DNA of 64,000 nt from Symbiodinium natans (lineage: Eukaryota; Sar; Dinophyceae; Suessiales; Symbiodiniaceae), in NCBI GenBank assembly GCA_905221605.1, contig CAJNDS010002118.1, positions 521,501 through 585,500 of the forward strand. Reading direction: 5' to 3'. Position 1 is the stretch's first letter. Every line of letters starts with the position of its first letter. Below the pieces are notes generated by a model that did not search any database, was not told the DNA's origin, and was given only the letters and a program-made list of their open reading frames with translations. Shown here in pieces: positions 32,523 to 42,972 of this stretch. The translations under genes were made by a program, and so were the position numbers.

Positions 32523-32751
32523 ACAGAAAGGTGTACAATCAAGTCTTACGAACAAAGCATGGCCTCTCATCCGGCAGCAGGCCCGTCAAATTCAGGCCCG
32601 GAATATTCATCGCCATTGCTGTCACTCGCGCGCCCGGTGCGTGGTTTTCCCGCACGCCCGCCCACCGCGAGGAGGGAAGAAACAGCACTGAGCCCCGGCC
32701 GACGGAGAGTGGGGACATCTGGGGTTTCGGGTTTAGGGTTTGGGGTTTAGG

Positions 32752-32812
32752 GCTTAGGGCTTAGGGCTTAGGGCTTAGGGCTTAGGGCTTAGGGCTTAGG
32801 GCTTAGGGCTGA
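32752..32812 (+). repeat. TTAGGGC heptamer array
   Basis: About nine uniform GGGCTTA heptamers, a single-base variant of the telomere unit, homogeneous over 60 bp. Confidence 0.88.
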
Positions 32813-32915
32813 GCTCGGCGCGTGCAGCGCTGGGTTTGAGGTTTAGAGTTTAGGGTTCAGGGTTTAGGGTTCAGGGTTTTCAAGGGTTTAGGGTTTAGGG
32901 TTTAGGGTTCGCAGC

Positions 32916-33116
32916 CAAGGTGAGTTCTGGCTGGGGGATGATTGTCGCAGCAGGATCGTACCGCATGAGGAAGTCGAAGCTACCCAATACAGTCTCCCAA
33001 AGCATACCAAAAGAGCAACCACTTTCATACGACATGTCTACGGAGAGTTCGGACTTGCGGACTGATCTGCAGGGCTTGCTTTTTTCTTCATTGTCTTCTT
33101 CGAGTGGGCTGGTCAT
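32916..33116 (-). CDS. Candidate first exon, unidentified
   Basis: Starts with ATG at 33114-33116, preceded in frame by two stops, and runs 67 codons to a GC donor (TTG|GCTGCG). The N-terminus is acidic and hydrophilic (MTSPLEEDNEEKSKP), followed by a hydrophobic segment with FGMLWETVLGSFDFLM. The phase joins exon 32282-32374. The GSFDF stretch recalls polycystin-type channel pores, but one short match is weak evidence. It may instead be the N-terminus of the adjacent AMT gene. Confidence 0.42.
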
Positions 33117-33264
33117 TCACTGGTCATCAAGGACGACCGAAGGCAACAGTAACTAAAATCCATGATCTCTTGCAAGGAGCGCAGCGCGCCACGGACATGT
33201 ACAACTCACAAAGCACATCCGAGAAAGCAGAACCCCGAAGAGTGAAACCTTTAAAAAGATACAT

Positions 33265-33440
33265 TATTTAATTAATTAATCAATTAATCAATTAATTAAT
33301 TCATCAATTAATTAAAAAAAAACCTTAGTTACAATGTCATAAAACAAACCCTTTTGCCTAAAAGCCCTAAAACGAAAACACTAATCATATGTATATGTAT
33401 ATGTATTTATTTATTTACTTACTTATATATAAATACATAT
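33265..33440. repeat. AATT and TATG/TTTA simple repeats
   Basis: ATTAATTAATCAATTAATT tetranucleotide tract (33265-33316), then TATGTATATGTATTTATTTA repeats (about 33388-33440). Confidence 0.85.
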
Positions 33441-34809
33441 AGTGTGACAGAGGCTTTCTCGGATCCACAGGGCCGGCGGCGGTCGCGCACCAAATTACAA
33501 ATCGATATCTCCCGCGAGCGGTCTGGGAGAACACCTCCTACTGCTGTACTCCCTTACTTTCTTGGAGTTTTTTCCCCTCCTGCACAGCTGGGGCGGTGTA
33601 GGGTTTTCTGGACGGATTTTCGCCAATTTGGCGAAGGCCCACGGCCAAAGAAGCGGGGGTGTCGCGACAAGAACCCCAGGAGTCGCAGCCTTCCGGGGCT
33701 TGGGTTGCACTGGAAGGCAGCTGGGGAGATTAGAATGGGATTTCGGGCCCTTTGTCCTTCTAATCCTAACGCCTCAGGGGTCCTTGATAAATGAGGTGCA
33801 TTGGAACGGGGCGATGGTGGCACAAAACGGTCGATGGCAGACGCTTCTAGGACCACGCAGCAAACATCCAAGACGTACTGGGGAACAAGATGCGAAGTTC
33901 CAACCCTATCCCAAATCCCTAGGAAGCAGAAACGGTGTCCATGGTCCGCCGTCGACCGGAGGCCATGATGGGCAACGGTGCAGGGGGCCAATGGCAGCTG
34001 ACAATGTCTTGGCTGTATAAGGTTTAGTCCTTCGGAGATGTGAGGGGGGTCAATCCCAAGTAGAAGCGAATTAGGGTTTGCATAGGGTTTAGGGTTTAGG
34101 GTTTAGGGTTTTGGGATCTAGAACTGCCCAGCAGCCCTGCCCGAGGTACCCTTTACAACTTCGGCGCCCCTTGGAACGAGATTTCCCGCAATGCACGCGC
34201 AAAGCACGAGGCCCTCCAAGGACTCCAGGCTCCGTACTCCCAGGACTCAACCCCTACAGCGCCTGCCGTCGGTTTTCATAATTCAGTACCCCGAAACCCT
34301 AAACCCTAAACCCTAAACCCCAAACCCTAAACCCTAAACCCTAAACCCTAAACCCCAAACCCGTCGAGCCTAAGGAAGGCCCTGGAAGGCCACGCTCAAG
34401 AGATAGGGCAGCTCCTTTGCTACCCTCAGACAAGGGCGTCCAGAATCGGCCAACAACAGTCTACCATTTGCTTAAGAAACACCCCCCCCCCCCCCCCGCC
34501 CCAAAAAAAAAAATATAATCCCTATATTACCCTTATAAGGAAGAAAATGTTTCCATTCTTTGGGCGGCTCTTAAGCAACTGGTGGAATAGTGCAGCGCCA
34601 GTCTGGTGATTCCATAGCGGCGTGGAAAATGAACGCACCAGAAAAGAGAAAAACAACAAGCTACCAAGCCTGGAGGCTCCTCTTGGGAAGACCTCGCCTT
34701 TTTCAGGTCAGGCGCGGCTGAAACAACAACGCGCAAGTAACCCCCTAAACATCCCTGAGCCCCATGTACCCCCCGATAGCCCCCAGGCTTGAAAGCTCAA
34801 GTGCCGCCG
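33441..34809. other. Unassigned spacer downstream of the iron permease
   Basis: Long overlapping frames are open on both strands between about 33450 and 34020, none of a family I know; at least one may be exonic. Short telomere-like tracts occur at 34085-34110 and 34295-34355, and a C homopolymer plus A run at 34482-34512. The last 400 bp would be the 3' flank of the iron permease gene. Confidence 0.4.
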
Positions 34810-34830
34810 TGAAGCCTACATTAGGCTTCA
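34810..34830 (-). terminator. Hairpin overlapping the iron permease stop codon
   Basis: TGAAGCCTA-CAT-TAGGCTTCA: a perfect 9-bp stem with a 3-base loop. On the minus strand its first three bases are the TGA stop of the FTR1-type gene. It could act in mRNA 3' processing or stability, or be chance; typed as terminator only for want of a better class. Confidence 0.4.
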
Positions 34831-36156
34831 GATGGACGGCGCCCCGGCATCAGCGCCTTCTCTCTCCGAAAGCTCCCCTGTAGCCTCCTCCTCCTTCGCC
34901 TCTTTAAGGGCCTCCTTGGCTGCCTCCTCATCCAGCACGCGCCACTTCTCAAGCATCTTCGCGAGCTGCTTCTTGGCCCGCCAGATCATCAGGGAGACGA
35001 GCATGGTGGCCAGAATCCAGTAGAAGATGTAGGCGAAGATCTCAATGGGAGTGGCCTGGTCCTGCCAGCCGAAGATGGCCCGCATGAGGACAAAGAAGCG
35101 GTTGGTCTTGTCGTTGCAGCAGTCCGTGGCGTCCCAAACGTTCACGTTCTGCCAGGGCCTCTCGCTTCGCGGGCTCCAGACGCCAAAGACATCCAGCTCC
35201 TGCAGCTGGTGCATGGAGGAGGAAAAGAAGCCGGCTGCGATGCTCATGAGCAGCACAGCCGAGATGCGCATGAACCAGTCGACCTTCAAGCCCTTGGTCC
35301 CCTGGAAGAAGATGCAGCCAACGACGCGGGCCAGGACGAGTGCGGTGATGATGGGCAGCGGCAGGGAGCTGAGATCCTTGACATCCGAGATGACGCCCAC
35401 CAGGAAGACGATGGACTCGAGGCCTTCCCGCAGCCCGGTCGTGAAGGCCAGGACGAAGAAGGCGTGCTTCCTACCAAAGCCCACCTCGTCTCCGGACTCC
35501 GCGGCGCGGGACGCCTCGAGCGTCTCCTCCATCTGCTTCTTCATCTTTCGCTCATGCGCCTCCTTCGTGTAGATCATCTTGTAGAAGTTCACGGCAAGGA
35601 AGGTCAGAACCACGCAGGTGAGGCTCATCATGCAGAACTGGAAGATGCGCTCGTTGTCGCCCTCGAAGAGCTGGTAGGTCAAGGAGGCGAGGGCCAAGAA
35701 GCCCACTCCAAAGAGCAAGCAGACGGCGAAGCCCAGGCTTGCGCCCACGTAGACCTCCCGCCGGAACTTGTAGAACAGCTTCTGCTCGAGAAGCCCATCA
35801 TTCTTCATCTTGGTCAGGAACTGCATGATGATCGCAAGCACGATGACTACCTCCAAGCTCTCGCGGAAGAGGACGACGAAGGCCGGCACGGAGAAATAGA
35901 TGTTGGCCGACTCCAACCTTGGAGCGGCCACCGTGACGTTGTCGCGAAGGCCGGTCGCCTCATCGACACAGTCGCACACCTGGATCCAGTCGACATGGCC
36001 GTAGATCTCTGCGCACTGCATGTTCGTGAGGCCCGCGTGGCAAGCCTCATCCTCCTCGTCGTAGCAGCCCCACTGGCAGATCTTGCCGGTGGTGTTTGGC
36101 ATGGCCTTGGCCAGGCCAAGCACTGCGGCAAGCAGGAGAGCACGAGTGGAGGACAT
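34828..36156 (-). CDS. FTR1-family iron permease
   Basis: A single uninterrupted frame of 442 codons from ATG (36154-36156) to TGA. FTR1/EfeU-type permeases carry ferric iron across a membrane, in fungi together with a multicopper ferroxidase. Residues 1-18 look like a signal peptide. A short lumenal or extracellular domain with six cysteines (about 27-63) follows, then about seven membrane segments. The two REXXE iron-binding motifs that define the family are present: RESLE at 98-102 and REGLE at 243-247. A basic-acidic cytoplasmic segment (about 200-230) links helices, and the C-terminus (395-442) is a charged, coiled-coil-like tail. Length fits the family (about 350-450). No introns, unlike the AMT gene next door, and no telomere-like repeats inside. 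The cysteine-rich N-terminal domain is not usual in fungal FTR1. The long open frame on the opposite strand is a shadow of GC-rich codons. Confidence 0.93.
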   Translation of the reverse strand: MSSTRALLLAAVLGLAKAMPNTTGKICQWGCYDEEDEACHAGLTNMQCAEIYGHVDWIQVCDCVDEATGLRDNVTVAAPRLESANIYFSVPAFVVLFRESLEVVIVLAIIMQFLTKMKNDGLLEQKLFYKFRREVYVGASLGFAVCLLFGVGFLALASLTYQLFEGDNERIFQFCMMSLTCVVLTFLAVNFYKMIYTKEAHERKMKKQMEETLEASRAAESGDEVGFGRKHAFFVLAFTTGLREGLESIVFLVGVISDVKDLSSLPLPIITALVLARVVGCIFFQGTKGLKVDWFMRISAVLLMSIAAGFFSSSMHQLQELDVFGVWSPRSERPWQNVNVWDATDCCNDKTNRFFVLMRAIFGWQDQATPIEIFAYIFYWILATMLVSLMIWRAKKQLAKMLEKWRVLDEEAAKEALKEAKEEEATGELSEREGADAGAPSI

Positions 36157-36359
36157 GGCAGGCGCGGGCCTTTTGGAGTTCGACGCCTGGTCTTTTGGGG
36201 GAGAGTTCGACGCTTGAGCCTTACGCTGAAAATCGCTACGCTTTTCGGTCGTGGGAGAGAGGCGCCATGAACCGACAAAATCTTAAAGACCAACAGATAC
36301 AAGCGATGTGACACCTCTAGTGGGTCGGGACAATACATGTCGCGACCCCTAGCCCACAT

Positions 36360-38329
36360 ACATTACAAAGGCCGGTGGTCTCTTTATCTGTTATCCTTAT
36401 ACCTTAACATAACCCCTAGATACCCTAAAAAGAACCCCCTACAAAATAGAAACCCCCACTTAACGAGACTCAGGGTTTAGGGTTTAGGGCTTAGGCAAAG
36501 TCCTGGGCTTGGGTAAGAAACTTTCGGGAGTTGTGCTTTGGTTTCGACGGGCCTGGCTTACTTGGATGCTTCACTCATGTTTAGGGGCCCCTTACGAGGA
36601 CTCACATGTCAAGAAATGGCCCTAAACCTTAAGTTCACGATTGGGTGTATCCCTTTGGGTCTGGGTTTTGGATAAAGGCGCCGAATGAACGAATGCACTT
36701 GACGCATTGTTCTGTGCACAGTGGGAGGCGCCTGTAAGTGTGGGGCTTAGGATTTAGGACAGCTAGGCGAGAACATTATGCCCTAAAAACCCAGACCCTG
36801 GACTTTAGAACCCGCAAAAACCCTTAGATCGACCTCTCAAATCCCAAGAACAGGAGCTGGCGTGCATTGTCTGCCGCAAAGCATGTCGATCTCAGCCGGC
36901 ACGGGACGTGCTGCAACATATGTAAAGTGAAGGTGAGACCACACCCCTTTCACCAGCCTACAACCCCAACGAGACCCCATCACAGTCAAGGGTGGGAAGG
37001 CACACTGCGAGAGCCCTAAACCCCAAGACCTCAACCCAAATGTAGTGGATATGAGGGAGCAATGCATAAACGCCCTTTTCGGGTGTTACAGGCCTATATG
37101 GGATGTCAGGCACCCCATTCGCGAATTTTCTACGAAGAACTGGTAAGAAAGGCGAATCTGAACACGAAACCCCTGCTAAAGGCGGGTGCCACGAATTTCC
37201 GCAGCTTCCCAAGTCCCGACCTCTGGCGGCGGCTTCAAGGCTCAGCCCCTTTTACTTCGGTCTTTGAGGGTTTAGGTCTTGGGCTGCATGATTGTCAGGA
37301 TTTATGGGGGGGGGGGGGGGCCGGGGCTCTGTAGAGTTTAGGGTCTAGTAAAACCTAAACCCTACACTAGCCCAAAAGAAGGCTAACCTTTTATATAGAG
37401 TGGGATTCTATCGAACCAAAAACGCTAAACGCTACCCACCCAGGGGAGTTGATAGTGTCAGGGGAGCATGTCATGGCCAGTCCTGGATGGCCCACGTCTC
37501 AGCCCGTGTTGCTAGCCTACAAATTCACCCTACAAAGCCTATAAGCCCTGTATGCTCATATAAACCCCGTAAGCCCTATAAACCCCATGGACCCTAGAAA
37601 CCCTGTAAACCCTTCAAACCTCACCCTAAACCCTGAAACCTCAGCCCCCAGGAGTAGGAGTTGCTCACAGGGATTGTTGGGGCGTGCGGGGCGCGTTAGG
37701 GCTTAGGGGGTTAGGGGTGAATTCAGGACTTCTAAAGCCCGTTTGAGGATTGGGGGTTGGGGTTCAGGGGTGGGAGTCGCAACAGGTGCTGCAAAGTTAC
37801 GCTGAGTTTAGGGCTGAGGGAGCTACATGCTATCACCTAAGAAACCCTAAACCCCAACAACCAAAACAAGTGTGAGATCTTCTCGCCGAGGTATGAACGG
37901 CCTGGAAGATAGAGGAACGGGACCCCACACCCGGCTTAGAAATGCAAGGAGCTTTATTTCTAGGATTGCGTTTTTTGGGCCAGCTATATGGTTCGTATGC
38001 CCAGCGGCTACTCCACCACAATGTGGTGGATACCCACGTTAGCAAATTTGTCTCTAAGTTGCGAATATAGCTGCGACAGTTTGGGCCCAATTGCGGCGCC
38101 TTCAGCGGCAAAATGCCCGTTTAAGCAGGCGCACACTCAAGGAATGGAATGATGTGATCGGAACTATCTTCCCGAAGGGGAGGATCATGGGCACCCTTCA
38201 GTGACAGGCGTTCACGTGTGCATACAAACCGCAACAACGTAGCCACCAAGTACAGTGCAAGGCTAACTCCGCGGCTAAGTAGAAACCGCAAGACCTTCAA
38301 GGCGAGACTCACATCAGCAAAAGGGTTTA
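36360..38329. other. Spacer upstream of the iron permease
   Basis: Degenerate heptamers, a G tract (37307-37322) and exon-like islands at about 36840-36930, 37080-37260 and 37860-38310. The last is open in fragments on both strands and may be a decayed repeat. A palindrome TCCACCACAATGTGGTGGA lies near 38011-38029. The promoter of the permease should be at the low end, but no motif is recognisable. Confidence 0.4.
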
Positions 38330-38500
38330 CGGTTAGGGTTTAGGGTTTAGGGTTTAGGGTTGAGGGTTTCGGGTCTAGGGTTTAGGGTTCAGGGTTTAGG
38401 GTTTAGGGTTTAGGGTTTAGGGTTTAGGGTCTAGGGTCTAGGGTTTAGGGTTTAGGGTTTAGGGTTTAGGGTTTAGGGTTTAGGGTTTAGGGTTTAGCCC
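38330..38500 (+). repeat. Telomere-like TTTAGGG array
   Basis: About 24 units with TTTCGGG and GGTCTAGGG variants, turning directly into CCCTAAA-like sequence of opposite orientation at about 38497. Further tracts follow at 38698-38830 and 38960-39050. Confidence 0.9.
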
Positions 38501-39082
38501 TAAACTCCCAAATTAACCCTCAGGCCCCTAAACTCCCAAACTAACCCTAAAAACCCTAAACTCCCACATTCCCAGGCCTCCACCCCTAAATACTGAACCC
38601 CAAACCCCCACATCCCCCGACCGCGCCTAGTGCATCTGCATTCCTTCTGAGCTGTGCTCCGCATAGTTGAACTCAGGGCGGGACTGTGGAGTTGTTGGGG
38701 TTTAGGGTTTAAAGTTTAGGGTTTAGGGCTCAGGGTTCAGGGTTCAGGGTTCAGGGTTCAGGGTTTAGGGTTTAGGGTTTAGGGTTTGGGGTCTAGGGCT
38801 TAGGCTTTAAGATTCAGGGTTTAGGGTTGAGGGCTTAGCTTCAGGGACTCTAAACCTTAAAAACCTAAACTACATGAAGCCTCCCTCGTTTCGGCCAGCT
38901 CGCGGCACTAAAGGCCCGCATGGCCCACCATGTGTGAAAGCCTGCGGGTTTCTTCAGTTTGAACCTAAGCCCTAAGCCCTAAACCCTAAACCCTAAACCC
39001 TAAACCCTACACCCTAAACCCTAAACCCTAAACCCTAAACCCTAAACCCTGGAGATCCAAACCCTAAACCCCAAACCCTAGA

Positions 39083-39210
39083 AAATCCCCAGCTGAACTT
39101 GTTGTGTCCCTTCACCCGGGTGTCGCGACGCCCCTCTGTCTGTGAGGTGTATTGAAAGTTCCCAAAAGACATCTGTTCTGCCATCCGGGGCATTGATGGA
39201 AATCTTGCCC
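39083..39210 (-). CDS. Candidate exon, unidentified
   Basis: The minus strand is open in two frames; one reads MAEQMSFGNFQYTSQTEGRR then DTRVKGHNKFSW. Composition is protein-like and it lies 250 bp downstream (minus sense) of the channel-like exon at 39466-39590. Family unknown, frame not certain. Confidence 0.3.
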
Positions 39211-39465
39211 TCAAAGGGGGCGAGGGAGGCAATCGCAACCTGAAGCCACAACCCTTGAACCCTTGAACCGTAAACCCTAAACCCGAACAAACCCTAGCAA
39301 GCCGTAATAAGCCCTCTAATCCCCTAAACCCCCCGACCCATAAACCTGAAACCCTTACAAAGATTTGCGAACCCTGGCTGTGCAAGCAAGGACATATCTC
39401 GGAGATGCCCTCCTTGGAAAGGCTTAGGGCTTAGGGCTTAGGGCTTAGGGTTTAGTGTTTCAGGC

Positions 39466-39590
39466 AAGAAGCCTTGTCCAGGATGTCAAGGTAATTCGCC
39501 TCGGTTAAGCTGACGAGGAGTACGCCCACAGAGCTTGAGAAGGTTGGGAAACCGCATCTGAAGGTGGAAAGGCTAAAATCCCCAAGGCAT
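39466..39590 (-). CDS. Candidate exon, cation-channel pore loop
   Basis: The minus-strand frame contains FPTFSSSVGVLLVSLTEANY then LDILDKA. The pattern F.(S/T)F..S...L..LT..N..DI resembles the pore helix of voltage-gated cation channels, nearest to two-pore channels. One pore loop is not enough to name the gene. Splice sites not fixed. Confidence 0.38.
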
Positions 39591-40046
39591 TCAGGTTTAT
39601 GTAGGGTTTAGGGGTTTGAGGTTTTAGGTTCTGGGGGTTAAAATTCCCTGACGCCCCATCTTCCTCAAGATAGGCTGGATTGGGGTCTGAGGGCGGAGAA
39701 TTCTTTAGTAGGGAACAGTCTGGTTCTACGCATTAGAAATGCTGTGGCCTGAGATAGAAGTGCACCTACATGAGGGTTCAGGGTTTAAGGTTCAAGGTTC
39801 AGGGTTAGGCCCGTGCGAACATGGGACCTTAATTGGCCAGCTGCCTTGGGCCCCCGGCATCCGGAGCCCCCTAGACCCTAAACCCTAAACGCTAAACCCG
39901 AATCCCTAGGCCTTTGAGTCCTGAGCCCTAAACCCTAAACCCTAAACACAGCGTCTTGAAAGCCGCGCCACGGTAATCCAAAGGATTCCCAGCGCGAGCG
40001 CCAGGCCGCAACTCATCCGGTACATCAACCTTCACAGCCCAAGTGG

Positions 40047-40205
40047 GGGTTTCCGAAATTAGGGGTTTAGGGTTCGGGTTTTGGGTTTAAGGTTTCGGGT
40101 TTAGGGCTTAGGGTTTAGGATTCTCATATGGGTGTTCCCGAAACTGAAAATTGGGGGTCTATTCTCGGGGTCCCTTCTTTTCGCAAAGTCCCAAGTGGGT
40201 ATAGC
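40047..40205. mobile_element. Dispersed repeat family B, copy 2
   Basis: Same ordered blocks as 13107-13200 (TTTCCGAAATTAGGGG ... TTGGGGGTCTATTC ... GGGGTCCC ... TTTTCGCAAA), but with a 60-bp degenerate TTTAGGG tract between the first and second blocks. Confidence 0.45.
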
Positions 40206-40647
40206 ATTCAGGGTGGAGGGTCGAGGGTTGAGAGTTTGGGGCCCAAGTGGGTGTAGGAGTCAAGGTTGAAGGGTTGAGGGTTGAGGGTTTGGGGGGGTTT
40301 AGGATTCTAAACCTTAAACCTTAAGTCAGAAACCCCCCAATGGTAAGCTTAATGTAGGATTTCTGGTTTGGGGGGTGAGGGACCCTGCACGAAGTCTTTT
40401 TCCCACATGTGTAACTAATACAACACTAATAGCATGATGCCACTCACTGACTAGGGGCTTTCAGGGTCTCGGGTTTAAGGGTTTAGGGGTTAACCCTAAA
40501 CCCCAAACCCTAAACCCTAAACCCAAAACCCTGTTACACTCAAGTCTGACAGAACCCCAGGCCTCGGTGAGACCACCTTGGTGATGCTGCTGCGCGTCAG
40601 CGCGGCCTGAGGCAGAAGCCCCTGAACTAACCCAGGTTGGTGAGTAT

Positions 40648-40910
40648 TTAGGGTAGGGTTTAGGGTTTAGGGTTTAGGGTTTAGGGTTTAGGGTTTAGGG
40701 CTTAGGGTTCAGGGTTTAGGGTTTAGGGTTTAGGGTTTAGGGCTTAGGGGTGCCAAGGCGGATCCCTTCCGCCTTAATGAAAAACACCTCGCCCCCACCC
40801 CCTTCTGAAAATTGAATTACAAGCTCTCCGAAGTCTCTGAGTTTAGGGTTTAGGGTTTAGGGTTTAGGGTTTAGGGTTTAGGGTTTAGGGTTTAGGGTTT
40901 CGGGTTTAGG
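40648..40910 (+). repeat. Two telomere-like TTTAGGG arrays
   Basis: About 14 units at 40648-40746 and about 10 at 40840-40910, separated by 90 bp of unique sequence (GGCGGATCCCTTCCGCC). Confidence 0.88.
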
Positions 40911-41109
40911 GGTGTCGGGCCCCAAGTGTGGGAAGTCTACTCGCCGGGCCTATATTGGAGGGGGGGGGTCGGGGGCGGCGGAGGGTGGGGGTGGGAACTG
41001 GCCCAAACCTTAAACTCCTCAAGCCCTGAACCCTAAACCCTCTTGAGCCCCTTAGGCCCTTCAAACCAACAAGCTTAACCCGACCTTTCAGCAGACCCCC
41101 CACAAACAA

Positions 41110-42329
41110 ACGTCTCTTGAGATTCCTTTCAGTGTGGGTTGAGGGTTTCCAAACGGGGGTTAGGGTTTAGGGCCAGTTCGGCGAACTGGCCAAGTTCCAT
41201 TGTTGGTAAGCCCTGCAAAGCCCTTGAGCCCATAATCTCGGCACCCAAGATGTCCCACAGACCTGACTAGGGTTTGGGGTGTAGGGTTTGGGCTGCCTAA
41301 TAGACCCCTAGACCCCCCTAACCCCCTACATCCCCTAAACCAAACCCGAAGCCCTCGAAACCGAGACCCTGAAACCCCAAACCCTGAAACTCTAAGGCCC
41401 TAAACCCGAATGCCGCCGATGTCGGGGCCCTGGCCCAGGCTGCGGCTACCATGGCGGTACCTCAATTGGATGAGGGTTTACAGCTGAGGGTTGCTTGGGC
41501 TGGTTTACGGGGCGGGGGGGAGGGGTGGTTGAATGGTTTAGGGGGTTTAGGTGGTTTACGGGGTTTAGGGGGTTTAGGGTTTCGGGCTTGCAGGCTCCAA
41601 AGCTTCGGGCTTCGAAGTTTAGAGTTGTGGGATGTTTGTAGAGGACCTGATGGAGGGTGCAGGCCTCGTGGGGCAATGTTTCGGCTTGGAGTGCAAGAGG
41701 CCACAGGTGCAGTTTATATCAAGCTTGCACCAGGATGGTCTTCTGAGCTCTTGGGCCCTAAACCCCCTTCACTACACCCCCCTCAACACCCGCGCCCCCT
41801 GTGTCCCACGTAGGCTGAGTCCCGGGCCACAAACAGACACAACCGTGGTCACCACGACGAAGACCACCGTGTCTCAGGGTTCCGAAAGCTAAAATGGGGT
41901 GCATAGGGGACATGTAGCAGGTAGCATATCCCAAAAACCTACCCAGGAAAATGAAATCTCTGGAACTTCCCTTTTGGGGGGTCTGGCACGTTCGGGTTCA
42001 GAGGGTAGGGCCAGGGCGTGGCTCCTCAGGGTGCTATAGGGCTCATGAAACAAAACCCTGGCAAGAGCCCAGAAAGCCCAGTAGCAAGACTTGAGAGGAG
42101 AGATTTACGGACACGTAGGGTTTCGGATGACTCAGGTCTAGGGTGGGCTTCAGGGCCTGGAAAGTCCTCCCTGAACCCAATTCCGTGCCTGCCGCATTCC
42201 TGCCCGCAAGGTACCCGAGCTGGATAAGACCCATGGGGCAGCACCTCGTCTCCCGAAGCCCTCCCCCCCCCCCTACCCCCCCCCACCCCAGCCCACCCAA
42301 CCCCCCACTCACCCCACCCCACCACATGT
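41110..42329. other. Repeat-poor stretch with exon-like islands
   Basis: Open, protein-like frames occur at about 41630-41760 (plus) and 42190-42250 (minus) but cannot be assigned. A C-rich tract lies at about 42260-42325. No gene is supported. Confidence 0.35.
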
Positions 42330-42425
42330 TCCCCAACACTCCAAGGAAGATACCCACAAAGAATCCCAAAGCCAGAGAGGCCCCCAAAAGAAGCAAAAAT
42401 GCCCTGCAGGGTCCTGAAAAAGAAG
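42330..42425 (-). CDS. Candidate exon, membrane helix
   Basis: Acceptor TTTTTCAG followed by GPCRAFLLLLGASLALGFFV then GIFLGVLGN, a clear hydrophobic helix on the minus strand. Probably an exon of a membrane protein; which one is unknown. Confidence 0.35.
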
Positions 42426-42696
42426 GAGAGTCTCGGCTCGGGATTTGGGATTTAGGGTTTGGGTCCCCAACTCTGAAGACGAAATGAAACCCCCAAACCA
42501 ACCTAAACCTGGCACCATGTCCCCTGAATCTTTCAACCCACACACGAAAAACCTTGTTGAAGCCTTTTAATTTTTACCCCGGATCCACACGCCAAACTCT
42601 AAAACCCTAGAACCCCAAGACCCGAAAGACCTTAAGAACCTCTAAAACCCCTAAGACCCCTAAAACCCCTTAACAGCCCTAAAGCCCAACAAAGGC

Positions 42697-42896
42697 TACT
42701 TGGAGGTTCATGGGCACTTAGAAGTAGGGTTATCCGTACCCGAAATTGGGCTTTAACCATCCTTACCCACTTATATTCTTTTACCCTCCTTACAAATACC
42801 CTGGACCCTAAACCCTAAACCCTAAACCCTAAACCCTAAACCCTAAACCCTAAACCCTAAACCCTGCTGATGAGCACCCCTAATGAACCTCCAAGT
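42697..42896. mobile_element. Family A element, copy 8, interrupted by a CCCTAAA array
   Basis: The left terminus (ACTTGGAGGTTCATGGGCAC) and the outer right terminus (ATGAACCTCCAAGT, ending 42896) are both present, but about 60 bp of CCCTAAA repeat (42804-42866) sit between TACAAATACCC and the right end. In intact copies the corresponding parts (AAGTACCCATGAACC) are contiguous. The array is therefore inside the element. Confidence 0.7.
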
Positions 42897-42972
42897 TTAC
42901 GTCCCGGGGGCATGCCCTGCACGAGCCCCACCACAGCGCCCTTGAGGTCCCTGGCTTCGGGCGTTTGGCGTT

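Noticed and set aside
33554..34020. Long overlapping frames on both strands
   Set aside because: Protein-like length but no motif, no consistent splice sites and no family; not supported as a gene.
35209..36270. Plus-strand open frame of 353 codons
   Set aside because: It is the exact antisense of the FTR1-type gene, rich in His, Glu and Ala from complementary GC-rich codons, with no domain. The minus strand has the signal peptide, helices and both REXXE motifs.
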